A DNA stretch of 37,712 bases from a bacterium (GTDB lineage: Bacteria; UBP14; UBA6098), in NCBI GenBank assembly GCA_023145965.1, contig JAGLDC010000061.1, forward strand, positions 1-37,712. The letters run 5' to 3'. This document shows positions 27,290 to 35,642 of the stretch, piece by piece; position 1 is the first letter of the stretch, and the number at the start of each line of letters is the position of its first letter. Below the pieces are notes generated by a model. The model saw only the letters and a list, made by a program, of their open reading frames with translations, made no database searches and was not told the DNA's origin. Made by a program: the position numbers and the translations under genes.

Positions 27290-28281
27290 TGCTTTTTCTA
27301 TCCTTAGTATGCACGTCTTTTTCAGGAATTCTTTCTGATGAGAATGTTCGACCCATTATTCAATCGACCATAGCCTGTCGTTTCGACCACCGATATGCCA
27401 AAGCAGATACTATAATCGACTCGTTAAGGCTGGTTTTTCCTAACGATCCAGCACCGCTTTTTTTAAAAGGCTCTAATCTTCATGATAAAATGACTCATTA
27501 CGAGGACTATAGTGAAATTTTTACAATGAATTGTATTCTCGACAGTGCTATAACGCTTGCCTCGGAAAACCTTGTTGACCCTTGGAATTTTTGGATCATT
27601 GGTTCTTCATTGGGATATAAAGCCATGGCCGAAATCGAGTCCGGTAACTACTTTTCCGCTTACAATACCTCGCGCGAGGCTTTAGATTATTTAAAAACTG
27701 CGATGGATTCCCAGGAAACCCGTGCTGACGCGGCATTAGGTGCTGGAGGTTATTACTATTGGGTTAGTCGAAGCCTCGGTTTTCTGACTTACCTTCCTCT
27801 CGTTCCGGACAACCGTGAAGAGGGCCTTGAATTACTTCGCACGGCATTTACTGAATCTCATTATTCTCGTGATGCCGCTGCCCACGCATTGGTATATATT
27901 TTCTGCAAGTCCGAAGAGTTCGATTCAGCCAGAGCATATAGCTGTTACATTGAGGAAAAATATCCGTCGAGCCTTCTTCCGTTATGGTATAAGCTCTCTA
28001 TCGCGGAAGCCTTGAAAGACCTTTCAAAATACCTCGTTGCAGCGGAATCACTCAGTTGCGCCCTCGACACACTCGGTATCAAGCAGGGGGCCAATGCAAT
28101 CGAAATCCATTATTTTTCAGCTATCGCCGCTAAGGACCTAAAATTGTGGGACCGCGCGATTTTTCACTGTGATAAAGCCCTTGATTTCACTGATAATAAA
28201 GCATTATTCGAGCGATTCGAAGACGAACTCCATGAGTGCAAAACTATCCGTGAATACTCGAAAGAAAGGATGGCACAATGA
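27274..28281 (+). CDS. Secreted TPR-like protein
   Basis: 335 residues with a signal peptide (MAFTLVLFLSLVCTSFSG). Alpha-helical repeats of TPR character include RYAKADTIIDSLRLVFPNDPAPLFLKG (about 40-66), EEGLELLRTAFTE, SARAYSCYIEEKYPSSLLPLWYKLS and KLWDRAIFHCDKALDFTDNKALF. A Tyr/Gly-rich segment (GAGGYYYWVSRSLGFLTYLPLVPDNREEG, about 150-178) resembles a family of uncharacterised periplasmic TPR proteins. No catalytic motif was seen. The start lies inside the upstream gene (16-base overlap) and the end overlaps gpsA by 4 bases, so expression is coupled to both. Confidence 0.62.
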   Translation: MAFTLVLFLSLVCTSFSGILSDENVRPIIQSTIACRFDHRYAKADTIIDSLRLVFPNDPAPLFLKGSNLHDKMTHYEDYSEIFTMNCILDSAITLASENLVDPWNFWIIGSSLGYKAMAEIESGNYFSAYNTSREALDYLKTAMDSQETRADAALGAGGYYYWVSRSLGFLTYLPLVPDNREEGLELLRTAFTESHYSRDAAAHALVYIFCKSEEFDSARAYSCYIEEKYPSSLLPLWYKLSIAEALKDLSKYLVAAESLSCALDTLGIKQGANAIEIHYFSAIAAKDLKLWDRAIFHCDKALDFTDNKALFERFEDELHECKTIREYSKERMAQ

Positions 28282-29273
28282 AGTTGGGCGTGATCGGTGC
28301 TGGGGCATGGGGAACTGCCTTTGCAATTCATCTAGCGAAACAGGCGTATAAAATTTCCCTTTGGTGCTACGAAAATAAAACTGCAGAAAATATAACAAAA
28401 GGAGAAAATAACGACTTCCTGCCCGGGATTGAAATACCCAAACTTATTAAACCAACAACTCAACTATCTACTGTTGTCGAAGGCGCGAAAGCCATCTTTT
28501 TCGCGGTGCCCGTCCAAAACCTCGCTTCGGTAGTCAGCAGAATCTCTCCTCACGACATCTCAAAGGCACAAATTTTTATCAGCCTATCTAAAGGTATCGA
28601 ACGAAGCACCGGTAAACTACCCTCTCAAATCATCGATGAAGCCCTGAAAATCCCATTAAAGACTATAGCCTTATCAGGACCATCTTTCGCCGACGAGGTC
28701 ACGAAAGAGCGCCCAACAGTGATGGTAGCTGCCGGCAACATTCAATTATCCAGGGATGTTCGACGCATAGTCGCTTCAGATTACCTTCGTGCATACAGTA
28801 GCGACGACCGAGTCGGTGTCGAGTTAAGTGCCGCGTTAAAGAATGTCCTTGCTCTAGCATCGGGCATGTCTGATGGCCTTGGCCTCGGGGAAAACGCGCG
28901 TTCGGCGCTTATCGTTCGCGGCCTCGCCGAAATGCAGAGATTAACCTTGGCCTTAGGCGCTAACCCTCAAACCGCATTCGGAATCGCAGGCCTCGGGGAC
29001 CTTGTTCTTACTTGCACTAGCGGAAAATCGCGTAATTATCGTTTCGGACAAATGCTTGCTCAGGGAAATCCCGCCTCAAAGATAATCTCGCTGAATAAAT
29101 GGGTAGCAGAGGGTGTTTTCACAGCTAAGGCCGCATTAGAACTTGCAAAAAAGCATGGCGTAGAGCTTCCTATTACAGAACAAGTATCGGAAGTAATAGA
29201 AGAAAATAAAACTCCGTTAGAGGTTTCTTACGCCTTGATGACAAGGCCTCTTAAAGACGAATTCCCAAAATAG
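28278..29273 (+). CDS. gpsA: Glycerol-3-phosphate dehydrogenase [NAD(P)+]
   Basis: 331 residues, full length. The NAD(P)-binding GAGAWG (7-12) is at the N-terminus. SKGIE (104-108), GPSFADEV (134-141), the catalytic Lys 188 within AALKNVLALA, and GENARSALIVRG (about 204-215) are all conserved. The enzyme reduces dihydroxyacetone phosphate to sn-glycerol-3-phosphate, the backbone for phospholipid synthesis, in the cytoplasm. plsY, a frequent neighbour, is not in the window. The start overlaps the TPR-like gene by 4 bases, and this is the last gene of the plus-strand run. It converges on the HNH pseudogene with only 7 bases between, and no terminator was seen. Confidence 0.95.
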   Translation: MKLGVIGAGAWGTAFAIHLAKQAYKISLWCYENKTAENITKGENNDFLPGIEIPKLIKPTTQLSTVVEGAKAIFFAVPVQNLASVVSRISPHDISKAQIFISLSKGIERSTGKLPSQIIDEALKIPLKTIALSGPSFADEVTKERPTVMVAAGNIQLSRDVRRIVASDYLRAYSSDDRVGVELSAALKNVLALASGMSDGLGLGENARSALIVRGLAEMQRLTLALGANPQTAFGIAGLGDLVLTCTSGKSRNYRFGQMLAQGNPASKIISLNKWVAEGVFTAKAALELAKKHGVELPITEQVSEVIEENKTPLEVSYALMTRPLKDEFPK

Positions 29274-29280
29274 TTTATTA

Positions 29281-30132
29281 TTAGCCTGTTGATAGTGTAT
29301 TTAGCGGTTTAATTGGATTTTCCCCGTAATGCGCTTGTCTATGGCAGTTGGGACACAAGGCTATGGCATTTTCGACACTATCCTCATTACCTTCAGACAA
29401 AGCCTGAATATGATGGACTTCGAGATAAGGAGTGCCGTCCGATAGGCGTTTAAATGGAGCGAGTTTCCCACAACACTCTCATTTCCCATTAGCACGATAA
29501 AGAACCTCGGCAACAACATCAATATTGCGTATAAAAGATGTAGATACAATTTTTATTCTTTTTGGCATTACAGGCGCTGTTTTAAGGCGTTCCCACCGCA
29601 TCCAAGGATCATCTCTGAGCGAACAAACCACTTTTTTGTGAAATGTTACTTCATCCTCTATAGATTCTTCAGACTGCCCCTTATCTAGATCAATATGGAA
29701 GGAATCCCCATTTCTAAAACGCCCGGAATTTATATATTTTTCGGTGGCTCTTGAGAATGAGGCCCAAAGGGCTTTGTTACTTATTAATCCTGGAAGTCCC
29801 GATATCGACTTCAAATACGCCCAAATTAATGGATACTTGGGATTATTGGAGAATATCTCCGGGCGATACTCAATCCCATCGATATCCAGAGGGGAATGAT
29901 CCACCAAAAGCCATACACCTTCGTCTTTGCAGTCGAAACATATTGCCGCAAGATAAATCCCATAGACAATGATACTTATTGTGGACAAATGAACACCAAA
30001 CCAGGCGTTATAGACGCCTTTGGTGTTTTCGAAGACCTTTTGAAAAAAGGCAACCGAGGCCCAAGAAATATCTTCACTTATGCCATACCTCGAAAACCAC
30101 TGAGTTAATTCGTTTTCCCAGTCATAAGCCAT
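29281..30132 (-). pseudogene. HNH endonuclease gene interrupted by an in-frame TGA
   Basis: Codons 1-217 (30132 down to 29482) end ...VAEVLYRANGK, then TGA (29481-29479). In the same frame a further 65 codons read ECCGKLAPFKRLSDGTPYLE, VHHIQALSEGN and NAIALCPNCHRQAHYGE, stopping at 29281. That is a classic HNH domain with CxxCG and CPNCH zinc ligands. Relatives read ANGxCExCGK, so the TGA replaces the first Cys (TGT/TGC to TGA, one base). The N-terminal ~180 residues are unassigned. An intact protein would be 283 residues, perhaps a McrA-like restriction or defence nuclease. Explanations are a recent nonsense mutation, an assembly error, or much less likely selenocysteine. TGA is a normal stop elsewhere in the window. 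A C8 tract lies just upstream of the ATG. Confidence 0.8.
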
Positions 30133-30161
30133 AGCAGGGGGGGGTTCTACAATGAAAAATA

Positions 30162-31562
30162 TTATTTAATAAAAACTAACTTGGTTCGCGCACACGAATT
30201 GGCAATGCGAGCGAAGTAAATACCTACCGGCTCAGCGCTCGCGTTCCAAATAACCTCACATTCCGGTGCAACCGATGGGATTCTGACTAGCATCGACCCA
30301 TAAATGTTATATATCTGCACTTCGGAATCGAACGGCGCACGGGCGCGGATTGATACCTCACCATTAAAAGGATTGGGGTATGTCGTTATGGAAATCTCAT
30401 CAGGACGCAATATCTTGTCATCAACAAGCGTCGGATCTAGCAGAACAAATGATTCCGATGTATCGGCCGTTGAGTTGAACACTGAATCGTGAACAGTAAT
30501 TCGGAAATAGCATTCACCACCATGAGTATGTGGAAGATTGAATTCAAAATCCTCGTGCTCGGTAGGATAAGACACCTGATTAACCATATGCCATGTTGCG
30601 CCGGCATCTGTAGTATATTCTATCTCGGCGAGAATTACGCACCGGTTATCATATGTGTCGAATCCAATAGTGAAAACCGAATCCATAAAGAGCGTATCGC
30701 CTGAGAGTGCCGTCGTGATATCGGTCAAAGGCATCACACAAAAATCTAATAACCTTGCACAAAGCTCCTCTTTACTATTGCCACCGCGCGGGATATTGCC
30801 GAACTGAAATGGCAATGTTACCATCGCGCCAGGCGAATAGCTTCTGCGTTGTATCCCTCTTGCCGGGCATTTACTCGAGGCATTGAAGACATAACGCAGA
30901 TGGTGGCTATCCCATACCGCATCGTTAATTATAATATCGTCCACACTCGATGTTGCACCCTCTGTCGGGTGATAATCGAAGCTCATTCCATCGGCGAAGG
31001 AGCTGTCCTCACCCACAAGCATGTCCGGTGCACCGCCATCATCGACAAGAAGGAGTGCCCCGGTATAATCGGCAAAAGTCCCTGCATAAGTGTAATGGGA
31101 AGCGGAGGTATCGCAATATAGTTTAGCGAAGTCGTTACCCTCGAGAACAACAGCTGTTTGCGAACCGGGAGTTCTGCCGGTAGCATCGAGGTAAGCAATA
31201 ATCTGAGCTTGCTTTGCGGCATCGATATCATCGGGACCACTACCATCGATCCAGCCCATCGAGATTATAACTATGCTGAAGGGATTAAGGTCTGAAGGCC
31301 AGTCTGTCCCGTAAGAGTATAGTAGCGTATCTCGCATTCCATAAATATCTCCGCCTTCATCGGCTTGAATAGCATTAATAGCCTCTAACCATCCATCGCG
31401 AGGACGAATTATAAATGTCGATGACGAATCCGGGTGTTGGAAATTTGCTCCGGGGGCAGCGGCATCCCAAATATATATGCTTCTGGTGATAGCATAAACC
31501 GAGCTTATCGCAACAAAAGTTGCGATTAACGCAAAAAACAATATGTCCCGCTTTTTCTTCAT
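30162..31562 (-). CDS. Secreted protein with T9SS type-A C-terminal sorting domain
   Basis: 466 residues with a signal peptide (about 1-24, MKKKRDILFFALIATFVAISSVYA). Residues about 25-280 have an alternating beta/alpha pattern (FSIVIISMGWID, AAKQAQIIAYLDATGR, TAVVLEGNDFAKLY, ADYTGALLLVDDG) reminiscent of the class-I glutamine-amidotransferase-like folds found in other T9SS cargo; this is tentative. About 290-380 is an Ig-like beta domain. The last ~75 residues are a textbook sorting domain (ITTYPNPFNGEVSIRA, VQIYNIYGSMLVRIP, GIYFARI, TKLVFIK). It is expected at the cell surface or outside. A good promoter (31585-31612) and GAGAGG ribosome site precede it. The HNH pseudogene follows 30 bases downstream. 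Confidence 0.78.
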   Translation of the reverse strand: MKKKRDILFFALIATFVAISSVYAITRSIYIWDAAAPGANFQHPDSSSTFIIRPRDGWLEAINAIQADEGGDIYGMRDTLLYSYGTDWPSDLNPFSIVIISMGWIDGSGPDDIDAAKQAQIIAYLDATGRTPGSQTAVVLEGNDFAKLYCDTSASHYTYAGTFADYTGALLLVDDGGAPDMLVGEDSSFADGMSFDYHPTEGATSSVDDIIINDAVWDSHHLRYVFNASSKCPARGIQRRSYSPGAMVTLPFQFGNIPRGGNSKEELCARLLDFCVMPLTDITTALSGDTLFMDSVFTIGFDTYDNRCVILAEIEYTTDAGATWHMVNQVSYPTEHEDFEFNLPHTHGGECYFRITVHDSVFNSTADTSESFVLLDPTLVDDKILRPDEISITTYPNPFNGEVSIRARAPFDSEVQIYNIYGSMLVRIPSVAPECEVIWNASAEPVGIYFARIANSCARTKLVFIK

Positions 31563-31584
31563 ATATACCTCTCTTTCATGGAAA

Positions 31585-31612
31585 ATTCTAAGAAAAAGCC
31601 CTTTTATGTCAA
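31585..31612 (-). promoter_or_regulatory. Sigma-70 promoter for the T9SS-type secreted protein
   Basis: On the minus strand, TTGACA (complement of 31607-31612), 16 bases, TAGAAT (complement of 31585-31590), about 23 bases upstream of the ATG at 31562. A GAGAGG ribosome site lies between. Confidence 0.6.
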
Positions 31613-31877
31613 GTTTTTATTTATTTGTGCTCATAGATAAATTCGCAAATTTATAAAGGATTATAAAATTCATCCATGATTAAATGGTTTATATTATTAT
31701 TCTTATCGAGTGTATTTGAACACATTATCTAATTTTGCATTCGATCCAAAAGTGATAGCTCGACGTCATGTAAATGTCTTTTAATTATATCCTTATAACC
31801 TTGCAAAATGCTGTTCTCCCAGAGCGTCTTACATTTAAAGTCTTGGAAAGGTCTTTACTCCAAGTGCCAAAAACAAG
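31613..31877. other. A+T-rich intergenic stretch with no gene seen
   Basis: Part of the 368-base gap between divergent genes (31563-31930). Apart from the two promoters at its ends I see no open frame of note, tRNA, strong hairpin or T-box-like leader. Confidence 0.5.
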
Positions 31878-31906
31878 TTGACAATACATGCTTCGACATG
31901 TAAAAT
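31878..31906 (+). promoter_or_regulatory. Sigma-70 promoter for aspS-phoH with an inverted repeat in the spacer
   Basis: TTGACA (31878-31883), 17 bases, TAAAAT (31901-31906). TACATG (31885-31890) and CATGTA (31897-31902) form an inverted repeat between and into the -10 element, a possible operator. The ATG at 31931 has AAGGAG just upstream. Confidence 0.6.
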
Positions 31907-31930
31907 AAAAAGCCTAAAAAAAGGAGATAT

Positions 31931-33700
31931 ATGCTAAGAACACATAATTGCGGTGAACTCCGCGCAAATCTTGCTGGCGAACAAGTGAAATTGGCTGGAT
32001 GGGTCCATCACAAACGCCATCACGGCGGAGTGCTTTTTGTCGATCTTCGCGATAGATACGGAAGAACTCAACTTACTTTTAAGCCTGAATCGAAGGAGCT
32101 TTTCGAGCGCGCTGAAAAGATTGGCCACGAGACCGTGATCTCGATTACAGGCACAGTTACAGTCCGCCCACCAGAGGCCAGGAACCCAGAGCTTCTGACC
32201 GGCGAGATAGAGGTTATTATCGAAAACATGCAGGTATTATCGATTGCGGAAACACCTCCTTTTGTTATCGAGGATGAAGTCAAAGCAAGCGAAGAAACAC
32301 GCCTCAAATACCGTTACCTCGACTTACGACGTCCCGAGATGCGTGACACCATGATTCTCAGAAGCAAGGCTAGCCGTATAACTCGGAATTTTCTCTTCGA
32401 TGAAGACTTTTTAGAAATAGAAACCGCAACTCTCGTCCGCTCAACACCGGAGGGTGCTCGAGATTTTCTCGTTCCAAGCAGAATGCAGAAGGGTAAATTC
32501 TATGCCCTTCCACAATCACCACAAGTATATAAGCAATTGCTAATGATCTCCGGCTTCGATCGCTACTTTCAACTTGCCCGTTGCTACCGCGACGAGGACC
32601 TTCGCGCAGATCGTCAGCTTGAATTCACACAAATAGATATCGAGATGAGCTTCATTGACGAAAACGATATTCTCAGCCTTGCGGAAAGACTACTTGCAAA
32701 GCTTCTTTCGAAGCTATCCGGTGTCAATCTCAAACTACCGATCCCGCGAATATCCTACGACAAAGCGATGCTTCTCTATGGTAGCGACAAACCTGATCTT
32801 CGATATGGTCTTGAGATTCACGATATCTCCGAGCTTGCAAAAACCAGCGAATTCAGAGTCTTCTCCAGTGCTGTCAAATCTGATGGAGCTGTTCGCGGAA
32901 TATGCGTGCCCGGAGGCGCAGCCCTTTCGCGTAAACAAATAGATGAACTTACCTCGAAGGCTCAGAAACTTGGGGCAAAAGGATTAGCTTATACTAAATT
33001 TGAAAATGGCGAGTTTGTGGGAGGCATCTCAAAATTCCTATCGGAAAATGAAATCGCCGGTATTCGAACCGATTTCGATCCGCCTGAAAACTCAATTATT
33101 GTTTTTGTCGCGGATTCCATCAAGATTTGCGAAAGGGTTCTCGGTGTCATGCGTGTTGACCTAGCCCACTCTCTCGGGTTAATCCCTGAGAATGCATGGG
33201 AAGCTCACTTCATTGTTGATTTCCCGATGTTCGAAGAGGAAGAGGACACCGGTAGGTTGGTAGCACGTCATCATGCTTTTACCCAGCCGAAACCCGAGGA
33301 TTTACACCTGCTCGAGACAGAACCATCTCTCGTGCACGCTCGAGCCTACGATCTAGTTCTCAATGGCCATGAAATCGCCGGTGGAAGTATTAGAACACAC
33401 GACTCGGACCTCCTCGCACGGGTTCTTTCAGTTATTGAGCTCACCGAGGAGAAAGCGCGCGAGAAATTTGGTTTCCTCCTGGATGCTATGAAGTATGGCG
33501 CACCACCTCATGGTGGTATCGCCTTCGGCTACGACCGAATGATCATGCTCATCGCCGGTAGAAACTCCATCCGTGATGTTATTCCCTTTCCGAAAACCAC
33601 TGCTGGGCAATCGCTTATGGACAATTGCCCCAACACCGTTGACCCTGAACAACTCGATGAACTTGGAATAAAAATCGAAAAAGGGGAAAATGCCGAATAA
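31931..33700 (+). CDS. aspS: Aspartyl-tRNA synthetase
   Basis: 589 residues, the usual length for the bacterial type. The N-terminal anticodon-binding OB domain (GWVHHKRHHGGVLFVDLRDR, about 23-42) is followed by the class-II core, with YRDEDLRADRQLEFTQ as motif 2 (about 219-234). The bacterial GAD insertion and motif 3 near the end (GGIAFGYDRMIMLIAGR) complete it. It charges tRNA-Asp with aspartate in the cytoplasm. Residue 31 is His and residue 82 is Glu, not the Leu/Lys pair of the E. coli discriminating enzyme. A His at this place is found in non-discriminating bacterial AspRS, which also charge tRNA-Asn and need GatCAB; this is inference. The stop overlaps the phoH start by 11 bases. Confidence 0.95.
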   Translation: MLRTHNCGELRANLAGEQVKLAGWVHHKRHHGGVLFVDLRDRYGRTQLTFKPESKELFERAEKIGHETVISITGTVTVRPPEARNPELLTGEIEVIIENMQVLSIAETPPFVIEDEVKASEETRLKYRYLDLRRPEMRDTMILRSKASRITRNFLFDEDFLEIETATLVRSTPEGARDFLVPSRMQKGKFYALPQSPQVYKQLLMISGFDRYFQLARCYRDEDLRADRQLEFTQIDIEMSFIDENDILSLAERLLAKLLSKLSGVNLKLPIPRISYDKAMLLYGSDKPDLRYGLEIHDISELAKTSEFRVFSSAVKSDGAVRGICVPGGAALSRKQIDELTSKAQKLGAKGLAYTKFENGEFVGGISKFLSENEIAGIRTDFDPPENSIIVFVADSIKICERVLGVMRVDLAHSLGLIPENAWEAHFIVDFPMFEEEEDTGRLVARHHAFTQPKPEDLHLLETEPSLVHARAYDLVLNGHEIAGGSIRTHDSDLLARVLSVIELTEEKAREKFGFLLDAMKYGAPPHGGIAFGYDRMIMLIAGRNSIRDVIPFPKTTAGQSLMDNCPNTVDPEQLDELGIKIEKGENAE

Positions 33701-34712
33701 TTACAAAAACATTAGCACTTCTGGAAAATCCATTAGGGTATCACTCCGAGATATCGATCAACGCGGTCTTTTCGGGCCGCGAAATCTCTATGTTCGTGAT
33801 ATAGAACTAAAATTCCCAGTTAAACTTGTTGCACGAGGCGATGAACTTCAGATTTTTGGTGAATTCGAGAGCGCACGCGCCGTCGAGTCGATAATCAACC
33901 AGATGATTGAACATCTTGTGAATGGCGGAGTTCTTTCGGAACAGGCCGTCGAATATGCTATCGGACTGACAAAAAATGAACTCCCCTCAAACAACTTCGA
34001 TATTGCAGAACAAGAACGTATCGTCCTCACCAATTGTAACGATTCGGTTCGTCCAAGAAGCGAAGGGCAAAGCCTTTATATAAAGGCTATTGCGGAAAAC
34101 GACCTCATCTTCTCGATAGGCCCAGCTGGAACAGGGAAGACATACCTTGCAGTGGCTTGCGCAATTCGCGCATTCAAAGAGCGCCAATGTACGAGGATAG
34201 TATTGGTTCGACCGGCAGTCGAGACAGATGAATCGCTGGGTTTCTTACCGGGAGATCTTAAAGAAAAAGTCGATCCATACCTCAGGCCGCTTTACGATGC
34301 TCTCTATGAAATGTTGCCATCTTCCCGTTTCGACAAACTTATTGCCGAAGGAACTATAGAAGTCGCGCCGCTTGCTTATATGCGCGGTAGAACTCTCAAC
34401 AACAGTTTCGTGATACTAGATGAAGCACAAAACACGACTATCCGCCAAATGAAGATGTTTCTCACCCGTCTCGGGACGAACTCGAAGGCCGTTGTCACCG
34501 GTGATATAACCCAGATAGATCTTCCAACCAACAAAGCTAGCGGCCTTATCGACGCGCAAAGGGTGCTCGAGGATATAGAGGGGATCGAATTTGTTTATCT
34601 CAACGAAACCGATGTTGTCCGGCACCGTTTGGTACAAAAAATAATCTTAGCATATGACAAGGTAGAAAAACCACTTCACTCAAATCATAATCAAGAGGAC
34701 GATAAAGGATAA
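33690..34712 (+). CDS. phoH: PhoH-family ATPase
   Basis: 340 residues, typical for PhoH/YbeZ. The N-terminal KH-like region (about 40-95) is followed by the P-loop ATPase core: Walker A GPAGTGKT (144-151), RPAVETDESLGFLPGD (about 174-189), Walker B VILDEAQ (241-247) and the TGDITQIDLP motif. PhoH/YbeZ proteins are cytoplasmic nucleotide hydrolases linked to RNA metabolism and ribosome-associated YbeY. YbeY is often adjacent but is not in this window. Translation is coupled to aspS through an 11-base overlap, so it shares the aspS promoter. Confidence 0.93.
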   Translation: MPNNYKNISTSGKSIRVSLRDIDQRGLFGPRNLYVRDIELKFPVKLVARGDELQIFGEFESARAVESIINQMIEHLVNGGVLSEQAVEYAIGLTKNELPSNNFDIAEQERIVLTNCNDSVRPRSEGQSLYIKAIAENDLIFSIGPAGTGKTYLAVACAIRAFKERQCTRIVLVRPAVETDESLGFLPGDLKEKVDPYLRPLYDALYEMLPSSRFDKLIAEGTIEVAPLAYMRGRTLNNSFVILDEAQNTTIRQMKMFLTRLGTNSKAVVTGDITQIDLPTNKASGLIDAQRVLEDIEGIEFVYLNETDVVRHRLVQKIILAYDKVEKPLHSNHNQEDDKG

Positions 34713-34770
34713 TACGAACCCATTAACTCTTTAATTATAACAAGGTTGCACCTTCCTCTTAATTTTTTCC

Positions 34771-34799
34771 TTGACATGACCACTTTTAATATCTAGATT
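34771..34799 (+). promoter_or_regulatory. Sigma-70 promoter for the small beta-barrel gene
   Basis: TTGACA (34771-34776), 17 bases, TAGATT (34794-34799). The predicted start is near 34806, about 30 bases before the ATG at 34838. Confidence 0.5.
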
Positions 34800-34837
34800 T
34801 ACTATTGAGTTATATTAAATATTGGAATGGAGGGGTC

Positions 34838-35611
34838 ATGATAAGATCAGTCGCGATTTTTCTTCTCTTTTTAGCCATAACCTCAATTGCTGCGCCGAAC
34901 GATGCAAAATCCGGGTTCTATTTTGCACCTATGTTGACCTCCGGGCACTTTGGGATTACAGCACATAATCTGCCTATCTCATATGCACAATTAGCAACTC
35001 CTACATTGACTCTTAACAGCCTCGATGTTGCACCAGACAGGGGATTATCCTTAGGGGGTAAACTGGGCATATTTTTCAGACCCGAAATCCACGAGCGCAA
35101 GAACCGTTGTGATTTCGAGGTGCAATTCGAGTATGCGCCGGCAAAATTCTGGTTCCAGACCATCGAACTGGAGAATGGCGTTAGCGTTTATGGCCAGGAT
35201 AAATGGGATTTGAAAAATATGAATCTTGTTGGCCGTTTTCGATGGTCGGCCGAGGTCGGCGATAGATGGCAAGCATTTGTCCATTTTGGTTATGATATAG
35301 ACTTCATTACTCTAGAAAGTGCAACGGCCCTCTCAAACGGTCTCAATCTTGGAGCCGGCATGCGCGTGCGTCTTTGCGACCACTATGCTTTTTACTTCGA
35401 ATATGAAACAGCTTCATTGAAAACAATCAAAATAGCATATGCTGACATTGATGCTACTGCAAATCTCGCTCTTCGCAACTCGACTGGCACAACCGGCTAT
35501 GTCACGCTTAAACCGAATTATAGTATGGTATCTGTTGCGTTCGAGTTCCCAATCGAATTTTGCATGTCTTGTAAAGACAAAAAAAATCGGGGCGACACAC
35601 CTAGGTGGTAG
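34838..35611 (+). CDS. Small outer-membrane beta-barrel protein
   Basis: 257 residues from the ATG at 34838, which follows GGAGG (34829-34833) and starts a signal peptide (MIRSVAIFLLFLAITSIAA). An in-frame TTG at 34805 coincides with the predicted transcript start and is unlikely. The mature part alternates Gly/aromatic strands and turns (SGFYFAPMLTSGHFGI, GGKLGIFFRPEIHERKNRCDFEVQFEYAP, GLNLGAGMRVRLCDHYAFYFEYE), like 8- to 10-stranded barrels of the OmpA/OmpW size class. The final strand YSMVSVAFEFPIEF is followed by a short Cys/basic tail (CMSCKDKKNRGDTPRW), unusual for a barrel C-terminus. It is monocistronic, with its own promoter, and convergent with the next gene. Function unknown. Confidence 0.65.
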   Translation: MIRSVAIFLLFLAITSIAAPNDAKSGFYFAPMLTSGHFGITAHNLPISYAQLATPTLTLNSLDVAPDRGLSLGGKLGIFFRPEIHERKNRCDFEVQFEYAPAKFWFQTIELENGVSVYGQDKWDLKNMNLVGRFRWSAEVGDRWQAFVHFGYDIDFITLESATALSNGLNLGAGMRVRLCDHYAFYFEYETASLKTIKIAYADIDATANLALRNSTGTTGYVTLKPNYSMVSVAFEFPIEFCMSCKDKKNRGDTPRW

Positions 35612-35623
35612 GCCAACCCCGAT
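35586..35623. terminator. Probable terminator hairpin between convergent genes
   Basis: ATCGGGG (35586-35592) pairs with CCCCGAT (35617-35623), and the enclosed region contains the palindrome CACCTAGGTG. The stop codon of the barrel gene (35609-35611) lies inside. T-rich sequence follows on the plus strand (about 35632-35642), and an A-run precedes it for the opposite direction. Confidence 0.5.
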
Positions 35624-35642
35624 AAATCCAATTAATTCTTTT

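Noticed and set aside
29479-29481. Selenocysteine at the HNH TGA
   Set aside because: The following hairpin is short and too close to the TGA for a typical bacterial SECIS, and HNH zinc knuckles are not known selenoproteins. Kept only as a remote alternative.
31563-31930. T-box or other riboswitch upstream of aspS
   Set aside because: No T-box sequence, specifier loop or terminator/antiterminator pair is seen; the promoter lies only about 25 bases before the start.
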